Source: Endomicrobium sp. (GTDB lineage: Bacteria > Elusimicrobiota > Endomicrobiia > Endomicrobiales > Endomicrobiaceae). Taken from it: a stretch of 51,784 nt of DNA. A model generated the notes under the pieces. That model was not told the origin of the DNA. It did no database searches and was given only the letters and a program-made list of their open reading frames with translations. The stretch lies in the NCBI GenBank assembly GCA_031289585.1, contig JAITPF010000032.1:1-51784 (forward strand), in the 5' to 3' direction. This document shows, piece after piece, positions 45,564 to 51,784 of this stretch (its first letter is position 1; the number at the start of each line of letters is the position of its first letter). Position numbers and translations under genes: made by a program.

Positions 45564-46330
45564 ATTCTCCCCATTCCAAAAGTTTTATCAACATTTATTG
45601 GACCGCAACTTGAGCCTTCTACAAATTGCCTTACATATTCATTTTTAGTGTGTTTGGTTTCTTCGGGAGTACCATTAAAAATCATTTCCCCTTTACAAAG
45701 CATTGTTATTCTATCTGCAATTTTATACGCCGATTTTATATCGTGCGTTACAACAATTGAAGTAACTTGCAGATATTTTCTTAAATTTATCATTAAATTG
45801 TTTATTATATCAGACATTATCGGATCTAAACCCGCAGTAGGCTCATCATATAAAACATAGCGCGGCTGATAAGCAACAGCTCTTGCTAATCCAACCCTCT
45901 TCTTCATTCCACCTGAAAGTTCGGACGGTTTTAAATGTTCAATTTTCTCTAATCCTACCATTGCAAGACACTGTACAACCCTTTGATTTATTTCTTTTTC
46001 ATTAAGTGAAGTAAGATTTTTTAGTCCAAATGCAACATTTTCAAAAACATTAAATGAATCAAAAAGAGCAGCTTCTTGAAATACATAACCTATTTTTTTC
46101 TGCGCCTTATGCAAATCTAATGAAGAACATTTCGTTATATCTACATCATCAATTTTTACTGATCCCATATCAGGTTTAATCAGTCCAACTATAGTTTTTA
46201 ATAAAATACTTTTCCCAGCTCCGGAAGCACCTATAATAACTAAAGTTTCACCATCGCGGACTTCAAGATCCACTCCGCAAAGCACATTCTTAGCTCCAAA
46301 CTGTTTATGAACATTTTCTACTTTTATCAT
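45560..46330 (-). CDS. mlaF: ABC transporter ATPase MlaF-like
   Basis: 256 aa ATP-binding subunit of the phospholipid-transport ABC system. Walker A GASGAGKS at 34-41, signature LSGGMKKR, Walker B VLYDEPTAGLDP, and a His loop (VVTHDIKSA). It works with MlaE and the MCE protein in moving phospholipids between inner and outer membranes, consistent with a Gram-negative envelope. It lies between mlaE and mlaD. Confidence 0.92.
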   Translation of the reverse strand: MIKVENVHKQFGAKNVLCGVDLEVRDGETLVIIGASGAGKSILLKTIVGLIKPDMGSVKIDDVDITKCSSLDLHKAQKKIGYVFQEAALFDSFNVFENVAFGLKNLTSLNEKEINQRVVQCLAMVGLEKIEHLKPSELSGGMKKRVGLARAVAYQPRYVLYDEPTAGLDPIMSDIINNLMINLRKYLQVTSIVVTHDIKSAYKIADRITMLCKGEMIFNGTPEETKHTKNEYVRQFVEGSSCGPINVDKTFGMGRI

Positions 46331-46378
46331 TTATTCTCACTATTTTAAATTCTACTTCTGCTATAAATATAATTTTTG

Positions 46379-47212
46379 TCATTTTATTTTCAATGCTACT
46401 AAAAGTGATGTTAAAAAATAATCTGAAATCAAAATAAAAACCATTGAAGACATAACCGAACTTGTAGTTGCTCTTCCTACACCTTCCGCTCCATTTTTTG
46501 TATTAAAACCTTTCTGGCATGCAACTATTACAATAATTAACGCAAAGAAAAATGATTTTATAAATCCGTGAATAAAAGTTCGCACCGTCATAAAGTCAAG
46601 CACTTCTGACCAATATATACTTGAAGGTACATCCCATAAACTTGTAGTAAGAAACATTCCTCCGTATATTCCAATTATATTTGCAATAACCGTAAGTATA
46701 GGAAGCATAAAAAAACAAGCTAAAAATCTTGAGACAGCTAGAAACTTTATAGGATTTGTTCCAAGTGTATATAAAGCATCAATCTGTTCTGTAACTTTCA
46801 TTGTACCGATCTGTGCCGTAATTGCAGCACCAACTCTTCCAGCTACAACTATTGCAGTAAGAACGGGACCTAATTCTATAACTAAAGAAAAACCTGTTAC
46901 TGTACCTACATAAACAGGTTCGTTAAAAAGATTTGTAGTTGCAGAACCTACCTGAAGAGCTAAAACCATCCCAGTAAAAAAAGATGCTAGTATTATTATG
47001 GGAGTAGAACGCCATCCCACTTCAACCATTTGTGAAACAGTACTCTTTATGGGAATATGACCTCTAAATATACATACAATTGTTTCCGCTATCATTATAG
47101 TAGCTTGTCCTAAACCCTCTAAAAACGAAACAAGTTTTCCAAAAAATACTTTATCCATTTTTCTTGAAAACAATCTTAATTGTATGGACTGTATTATGTT
47201 TTTCTTTGTCAT
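46379..47212 (-). CDS. mlaE: ABC transporter permease MlaE-like
   Basis: 277 aa inner-membrane permease. It has a family core of EVGWRSTPIIILASFFTGMV, VIELGPVLTAIVVAGRVGAA and IGTMKVTEQIDALYTLG, with five or six hydrophobic segments. It starts six bases after alr and precedes mlaF by 48 bases. The mlaE-mlaF-mlaD order is the usual one; mlaB and mlaC are not in the window. Confidence 0.93.
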   Translation of the reverse strand: MTKKNIIQSIQLRLFSRKMDKVFFGKLVSFLEGLGQATIMIAETIVCIFRGHIPIKSTVSQMVEVGWRSTPIIILASFFTGMVLALQVGSATTNLFNEPVYVGTVTGFSLVIELGPVLTAIVVAGRVGAAITAQIGTMKVTEQIDALYTLGTNPIKFLAVSRFLACFFMLPILTVIANIIGIYGGMFLTTSLWDVPSSIYWSEVLDFMTVRTFIHGFIKSFFFALIIVIVACQKGFNTKNGAEGVGRATTSSVMSSMVFILISDYFLTSLLVALKIK

Positions 47213-47218
47213 AAGTAT

Positions 47219-48394
47219 TTAAACAACAACTCTTGGTATATGTGTAGATATAGCACTTGTAACTTCATAATTTATTGTATCTTGTACTTTTGCAAGTTCA
47301 TCAGCTTTTATTTGTTCTTTGCCTTGCGAACCTATTAAAACTACTTCATCACCAAGCGCGACACCTTTTACATCCGTTACATCTATCATTGTCATATCCA
47401 TTGTAATTCTTCCTGCAATCGGACAGCGTTTTCCACGTACTAAAACATCAGCTTTATTAGACAATAATCTATTATACCCATCAGCATATCCTACAGGAAT
47501 CGTAGCAATAATAGAAGCTTTATTTGTAACAAAAGTTCTCCCATAGCTTACACAAAAACCAGATGGAACTCTCTTTAAAAACGTTATCCTTGTTTTCCAC
47601 GAAAGAACAGGTTTAAGTTTTAAAAACCTCTCTGAATGTTTAAAAGGCATAAGTCCATAAAGAGTTATCCCTAATCGCACCATATCAAGATGTGTGCGTG
47701 TATTTCTAAATAATGCCGATGAGTTTGCAGCATGTGCAATAAATTTTAAACCAAGATTTACACGCGCAAATTTAATAATTTTTGTAAAGATATCAAGCTG
47801 TAACTGTGTAAAAATAGGATCTACATCTGCAACGGCAAAATGAGTGTACATTCCAATCATACTTATTTCTGAAGTCTGCGAAACCTTCTGCAATATAGAA
47901 TATGCAGCTTCGGGAGTTGTACCGATTCTTCCCATACCAGTATCTATTTGTAAATGGAAATTGATTTTTTTATTTAATCTTCTTGCTAAACATTCCAAAG
48001 CTAAAAGCTGTGACATTGAACAAACTGTAGGAGTCAAAGAATGAACTAATGCGACCTGAAAATTTTCAGAAGGGAAAATATTGTTTAAAATCAAAATACT
48101 ACTCTTTATGCCAGCTTGCCTGAGCTGTATTCCTTCTTCAAGAGAAGAAACCGCCATTTGGGAAACACCAATTTTCTGAGCTTCTTTTGCAATTTCAACG
48201 CCACCATGTCCATAAGCATTGGCTTTTATGACCGGCATAATTTTAGTATCCTTTGCAATGTATTCCTTGATTTTTTTAAAATTGAAGCGGAAATCACTTT
48301 TATCGATCTCAACCCAGTTTTGTCTAAAAAAAATGGGTTGGCTTGCTCTGCTTGTCTTGGTTACTACTGTTGAAAGGGACAGCTGCTTTTTCAT
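47219..48394 (-). CDS. alr: Alanine racemase
   Basis: 391 aa pyridoxal-phosphate enzyme that makes D-alanine for peptidoglycan. The cofactor lysine is Lys57 in PVIKANAYGHGG. The catalytic tyrosine is in CVSYGRTFV near 280, and GRITMDMTMID is a family motif. About 25 residues precede the usual start (NWVEIDKSDFRFN), so the true start may be internal, but the ATG at 48394 overlaps the dnaB stop by four bases. Confidence 0.93.
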   Translation of the reverse strand: MKKQLSLSTVVTKTSRASQPIFFRQNWVEIDKSDFRFNFKKIKEYIAKDTKIMPVIKANAYGHGGVEIAKEAQKIGVSQMAVSSLEEGIQLRQAGIKSSILILNNIFPSENFQVALVHSLTPTVCSMSQLLALECLARRLNKKINFHLQIDTGMGRIGTTPEAAYSILQKVSQTSEISMIGMYTHFAVADVDPIFTQLQLDIFTKIIKFARVNLGLKFIAHAANSSALFRNTRTHLDMVRLGITLYGLMPFKHSERFLKLKPVLSWKTRITFLKRVPSGFCVSYGRTFVTNKASIIATIPVGYADGYNRLLSNKADVLVRGKRCPIAGRITMDMTMIDVTDVKGVALGDEVVLIGSQGKEQIKADELAKVQDTINYEVTSAISTHIPRVVV

Positions 48395-49779
48395 TGATAA
48401 TCATCCTGTAATTTGGATCCATCAGAGAACTTTGTATATTCGCCTTCAAAAACCAAACTTATATCACCCGTTGGTCCATTTCTTTGTTTACCTATTATAA
48501 GTGTTGCTTTTTTTTGTAAATCAGGATCTTCTCTATTATAATATCCTTCTCTATAAAGCATTGCAACTATATCTGCATCTTGTTCGATTGCACCTGAATC
48601 TCTTAAATCAGAAAGTTGTGGTTTGTTATCTTTCCTTCCTCTATCTTCTGTTCTTCTTGAAAGCTGTGATAAAACAATAACCGGCACATTTAAATCCTTT
48701 GCCAAAGCTTTAAGAGATCTAGAAATATCTGAAACTTCTTGTTGGCGGGATTCAAATTTTCTACCTACACCATGTATAAATTGGATATAATCTATTATTA
48801 TCAGAGCAAGAGGAGACTCTTTTGCTTGAAGTTCTGTTGCAAGTTTTCTTGCTCTTGCTCTAAGTTCTATAACACTTATATTAGAATCGTCATCAATAAA
48901 AATAGGTGCCTCGGCAATTTTACCTACAGCACTTGTAAGTCTTGGCCAATCTGTACTACTATATTGTCCATTTCTTAATTTGCCAACATTCACTCTTGCT
49001 AAAGAAGCAAGAAACCTAGACATTAATGCTTCCTGTGTCATTTCGAGTGAAAAAATAGCTACAGGTTTTTTTTCTACAACAGCTATGTGTTCTGCAATAT
49101 TTAAAGCAAAAGCTGTTTTGCCCATAGATGGACGCGCTGCTAAAATTATAAGTTCTGAAGGATGAAGTCCAGTTGTTTTTACATCGAAATCTTTAAAACC
49201 AGTCGAGAGTCCAGAAATTTCTTTTGGATTGGAATGCAGTCTTTCAAGCTTATGAAGCATAGGCATTACAAGTTTAGAAACACTTGAAAAACCCTTTTTC
49301 CCTTTTTGCTGAGAAATATTAAATAAAGCTGTTTGTGATTTATCTAATATTTCTTCAGGAGAATTTTGTTCGTTAAATGCATCGTTTACTATTGTAGAAC
49401 CCGTATTTATAAGTTGTCTTGATATTGATTTATCGCGTATAATTGAAGCGTAATGTTCTACATTTGCGGCAGTTTGTATAGAATCAATCAAAGATGTAAG
49501 ATAAGACGTACCTCCTACTTCAGCGAACATTCCATTCTTTTTGAGAGCTTCGGAAACTGTAAATAGGTCAACTGGTTGGTTTTCAATATAAAGATCGTAA
49601 ATTGTTAAAAAGATTTGTCTATGTATCTCTTTATAAAAGTCATTGTCATTTATTATATCTACAACTTTTAAAATAGCTTCTTTTTCTATAAGCATCGCAC
49701 CTAAAACAGCCATTTCTACATCTGTAGCTTGAGGTGGAACTTTTTCAATTATGTTTGTGGCAGCAGCCGACATACACAC
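48391..49779 (-). CDS. dnaB: Replicative DNA helicase DnaB
   Basis: 462 aa hexameric helicase. The N-terminal DnaB domain (VPPQATDVEMAVLGAMLIEK) is followed by the RecA-like motor with Walker A ARPSMGKT at 215-222. Walker B is LIIIDYIQ, and QLSRRTEDRGRKDNKPQLSD is the DnaB arginine-rich segment. No intein. It is separated from rplI by a hairpin at 49815-49849 and is translationally coupled to alr. Confidence 0.95.
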   Translation of the reverse strand: MCMSAAATNIIEKVPPQATDVEMAVLGAMLIEKEAILKVVDIINDNDFYKEIHRQIFLTIYDLYIENQPVDLFTVSEALKKNGMFAEVGGTSYLTSLIDSIQTAANVEHYASIIRDKSISRQLINTGSTIVNDAFNEQNSPEEILDKSQTALFNISQQKGKKGFSSVSKLVMPMLHKLERLHSNPKEISGLSTGFKDFDVKTTGLHPSELIILAARPSMGKTAFALNIAEHIAVVEKKPVAIFSLEMTQEALMSRFLASLARVNVGKLRNGQYSSTDWPRLTSAVGKIAEAPIFIDDDSNISVIELRARARKLATELQAKESPLALIIIDYIQFIHGVGRKFESRQQEVSDISRSLKALAKDLNVPVIVLSQLSRRTEDRGRKDNKPQLSDLRDSGAIEQDADIVAMLYREGYYNREDPDLQKKATLIIGKQRNGPTGDISLVFEGEYTKFSDGSKLQDDYQ

Positions 49780-49814
49780 ACTCCAAACACGTTTGTCATA
49801 TTTAAGTATATTAA

Positions 49815-49849
49815 ATATGGCGGCATTATTATAATAATACCGCCGATAT
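49815..49849 (-). terminator. Hairpin between rplI and dnaB
   Basis: ATATGGCGG-C-ATTATTA and TAATAAT-A-CCGCC-G-ATAT form a long stem with few mismatches. U-rich sequence flanks it on both sides. It may terminate or attenuate the rpsF-rplI operon before dnaB. Confidence 0.55.
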
Positions 49850-49858
49850 TTTTAACTA

Positions 49859-50305
49859 TTATTTTTCACTTATAACCGAAAGTTTTATTTTTGCAATAAT
49901 TTCAGGATGAAGTCTTACATTTATTTCATAATTTCCAAGCTCTTTTATATTATCGGAAAGAAGAATATCACGTTTATTTACTTCAAAATCATTATCTTTA
50001 AAAATCTTTGCAAGACTTGCAGTTGTTATTGAACCAAAAATTTTGCCATTTTCACCAATTTTAACTTTTGCAACAAATTCTGCGGACTCCATTTTAGAAG
50101 CAACTTCTTTTGCCACATGAATTACTTCTTCTCTTTGTTTTTCAAGTCTTACTTTTTCTCTTTCCCAAATTTTGAGATTTCGAACATTAGCATCCATAGC
50201 GAGACTTTGTGGAACAAGATAATTTCTTGCAAACCCTGATGAAACTTCTTTTATCTCGCCTTGACGTCCGACATTGGTAATATCAGACCTTAATATAACT
50301 TTCAT
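49859..50305 (-). CDS. rplI: 50S ribosomal protein L9
   Basis: 148 aa, the full L9 length. The N-terminal domain MKVILRSDITNVGRQGEIKE is followed by the long connecting helix and the C-terminal RNA-binding domain (IFGSITTASLAKIF). The ribosome-binding site CGGAGG precedes the ATG. Last gene of the rpsF-ssb-rpsR-rplI operon. Confidence 0.96.
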   Translation of the reverse strand: MKVILRSDITNVGRQGEIKEVSSGFARNYLVPQSLAMDANVRNLKIWEREKVRLEKQREEVIHVAKEVASKMESAEFVAKVKIGENGKIFGSITTASLAKIFKDNDFEVNKRDILLSDNIKELGNYEINVRLHPEIIAKIKLSVISEK

Positions 50306-50355
50306 TTTTTCCTCCGGTACATATCTAAATCCAACTCATCAATGACACAAAAGTA

Positions 50356-50658
50356 TCAATTTGTTGTAAAAGGCAACAAAGCAAGCATTCTTGCCCTCTT
50401 AATTGCTGTATCAAGTTCTCTCTGATGCTTTGTACAGGTACCAGTTATGCGTCCTGAAAGTATCTTACCTTTCTCTGTTATAAAAGCGCGAAGTAAACTT
50501 ATATTTTTATAATCTATTTCAACTTTATCAGCACAAAAACGGCAAACTTTCTTTTTTATAGGGCCACCTTTTTTAAATTTGCTACCCGGACGCCCCTGTC
50601 CTTCAGCTGTAGCACCTCGAGGCTTTCCCTGCCTTGAGGGTTTCTTTATAAATGCCAT
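50356..50658 (-). CDS. rpsR: 30S ribosomal protein S18, zinc-ribbon type
   Basis: 100 aa. The core [29 protein letters not shown] and [20 protein letters not shown] is S18. It has CxxC and a later CTKH, so it is probably the zinc-binding (C+) form. An N-terminal Gly/Lys/Arg-rich extension of about 35 residues ([20 protein letters not shown]) is longer than the E. coli protein (75 aa). The ribosome-binding site is TTGGAGG. Confidence 0.95.
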   Translation of the reverse strand: MAFIKKPSRQGKPRGATAEGQGRPGSKFKKGGPIKKKVCRFCADKVEIDYKNISLLRAFITEKGKILSGRITGTCTKHQRELDTAIKRARMLALLPFTTN

Positions 50659-50676
50659 ATTCTTTCCTCCAACCGA

Positions 50677-51126
50677 TTAAAATGGTATATCTTCATCACC
50701 AATATCTTCTGCTTCGTTTATAGTATCAATAGGCTTTGCTCCTATTGCTACGGAGTCCTGCTTTATTACAGAAAGGAACTGCACTCTTGAAGCCACAACT
50801 TCTAAACGACTTCTTTTTGTACCATCACTTCCTTCCCATTTATTTGTTTGCAATCTTCCTTCAACATGTACAGGTAACCCTTTTTTCAAACGTTCACCAC
50901 ATCTTTCCGCCTGATCACCCCAAACAATAACAGGAACAAATGTAGGATCAGCATCTTTCCATTCGCCGGTAACTGGATCCTTCATCCTTCTACTAATAGC
51001 TATGTCAAACGAACAAACTGCTTTTCCTGTACCTGTGCGTCTCAACTCTGGATCTCTTGTAAGTCTGCCCACCATTATAACATTATTTTGCTCAGGCAAG
51101 CGGAGACTGTTCTGTTGCTGGTTCAT
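50677..51126 (-). CDS. ssb: Single-stranded DNA-binding protein
   Basis: 149 aa with an OB-fold (NNVIMVGRLTRDPELRRTGT, VCSFDIAISR, VEGRLQTNKWEG) and the acidic C-terminal tip DEDIPF for protein partners. The start ATG at 51126 lies inside rpsF (35-base overlap). It is preferred because GGAGGT stands nine bases before it within the rpsF coding sequence; a later ATG at 51075 is less supported. Confidence 0.95.
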   Translation of the reverse strand: MNQQQNSLRLPEQNNVIMVGRLTRDPELRRTGTGKAVCSFDIAISRRMKDPVTGEWKDADPTFVPVIVWGDQAERCGERLKKGLPVHVEGRLQTNKWEGSDGTKRSRLEVVASRVQFLSVIKQDSVAIGAKPIDTINEAEDIGDEDIPF

Positions 51127-51469
51127 TTTGGCTTACCTCCGTTGCTTTTAGCTCTGTTTTTGTATCTGGTTTCGCGACAACTTTTTTCTTTTCAACTTTA
51201 ATCGTTAGAAATCTTATAACTGAATCATTAAATTTGAAAAAACTCTCGAGTGAATTAACCATTTCACCAGCACCGTTAAGTTCCATATAAATATAACTTC
51301 CTTCACGGAATTTGTTGATGGAATAAGCAAGTCTTTTTTTTCCAAGCTGCTGTACTGTTTTAACTGTTCCTTTTGAAGCTTCAACGATTTTTACTGCTTT
51401 TGCGGTAAGTTCTTCAACCTTTTCTGTCAGTAGTTCTGGAGAAACAATAAATGTGCTTTCGTAGTTCAT
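51092..51469 (-). CDS. rpsF: 30S ribosomal protein S6
   Basis: 125 aa. MNYESTFIVSPELLTEKVEE, then LGKKRLAYSINKFREGSYIY and FFKFNDSVIRFLTIKVEKK are the S6 core. A C-terminal Lys/Thr/Glu tail of about 25 residues follows. A strong AAGGAGGTG precedes the ATG. First gene of the operon. Confidence 0.96.
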   Translation of the reverse strand: MNYESTFIVSPELLTEKVEELTAKAVKIVEASKGTVKTVQQLGKKRLAYSINKFREGSYIYMELNGAGEMVNSLESFFKFNDSVIRFLTIKVEKKKVVAKPDTKTELKATEVSQNEPATEQSPLA

Positions 51470-51579
51470 ACTTTTACACCTCCTTTTTGGAATTCCTTTA
51501 AGGGTATACCTTTAAAGGTCTAGCCTTACGCAATAAAACACACGTCACGTAAAGCAAAGTTTAAAATACTTATCCACTT

Positions 51580-51607
51580 ATTATACAAAATAAATAAGCT
51601 TTTTCAA
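51580..51607 (-). promoter_or_regulatory. Promoter of the rpsF operon
   Basis: Minus strand TTGAAA (51602-51607), a 16-base spacer and TATAAT (51580-51585), about 110 bases before rpsF. It overlaps the last codons of the transposase fragment. The leader contains a near-palindromic CCTTTAAGGG / CCTTTAAAGG pair at 51495-51518 that may fold in the mRNA. Confidence 0.65.
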
Positions 51608-51784
51608 TATCTTGTATTTGGTTACATAGATATGCGACATTTCAGGAATTTGAAACATTATCTCTAAAGGCGTTTTTAGGTTCAAAGACAAATGAGCTCT
51701 TTTGCTGTTATAATACACCAAATAATCAACCAACAACCTATTAAATTCTTCTTCATCTTCTATCAACTCTACGTTGTTGTTTAT
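51581..51784 (-). mobile_element. Transposase C-terminal part, cut by the window edge
   Basis: The frame is open from beyond the window end to 51581. DEEEFNRLLVDYLVYYNSKR and AHLSLNLKTPLEIMFQIPEM form the conserved end of a DDE (rve) transposase of the IS481/IS3 kind: YL-x-YN-x-R-x-H-x-SL-x-TP. The sequence differs from the dead copy at 23690-24760. Whether the element is complete cannot be seen. Confidence 0.7.

Overview
The window is about 52 kb of AT-rich bacterial chromosome with almost every housekeeping gene on the minus strand. Gene content (LolA-like carrier, MlaFED-type lipid transport genes, RodZ, ThyX, short alpha-glucan phosphorylase), low GC, compact overlapping operons and a very large number of decayed accessory genes fit a host-associated Elusimicrobiota bacterium of the Endomicrobium type (termite-gut protist endosymbionts). 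This assignment is an inference from gene content and style; no 16S gene is present.

Layout. 1-13.1 kb: remnant of a small exported protein, then minus-strand xerD, an MBL-fold hydrolase, pgpA, pgsA, rimO, rodZ, lolA, clpB, a broken cysE and mfd. 13.2-14.8 kb: plus-strand thioesterase, tadA and the tmRNA gene ssrA. 14.8-23.6 kb: a heavily eroded prophage inserted in the 3' end of ssrA. Both attachment sites can be seen, and the displaced ssrA end still carries the CCA that the present ssrA lacks. Capsid, connector, ParB-methylase, HNH, YqaJ-recombinase and integrase genes are frameshifted or deleted, whereas two toxin-antitoxin type modules (hicBA and XRE-ImmA/PIN) are intact. 23.6-24.8 kb: a dead IS481-like transposase, then an intact dCMP deaminase. 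26-34.6 kb: gph, glgP, tRNA-Arg, apt, a sigma-70 factor, a cation/proton antiporter, thyX and purA. 34.6-38.9 kb: tRNA-Glu and tRNA-Lys, then a type IIS restriction-modification locus in which the AlwI-like nuclease is destroyed but a two-domain adenine methyltransferase is intact. 39-41.7 kb: an ASCH-domain gene and an acetyltransferase-like remnant, separated by a plus-strand two-gene cassette of secreted proteins. 41.8-51.5 kb: DUF3089 hydrolase, radA, mlaD-mlaF-mlaE, alr, dnaB, rplI, rpsR, ssb, rpsF. The window ends in the tail of another transposase.

The most unusual signals are: (1) a secreted small protein with two sets of three cysteines, each spaced exactly seven residues apart, predicted to be a disulfide-laddered helical hairpin and encoded with an all-helical secreted partner; (2) a conserved upstream promoter element (GAGAT-NN-TACATA, then TTGACA) at three separate transcription units, two of which look leaderless; (3) a leader repeat of about 75 bp shared by the prophage hicBA operon and the secreted cassette; (4) cysE broken by an exact 11-bp tandem duplication; and (5) a dispersed palindromic repeat family, one copy of which appears to encode part of the LolA signal peptide. 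Together the island shows preserved toxin, antitoxin and methyltransferase genes amid decaying phage and restriction genes.
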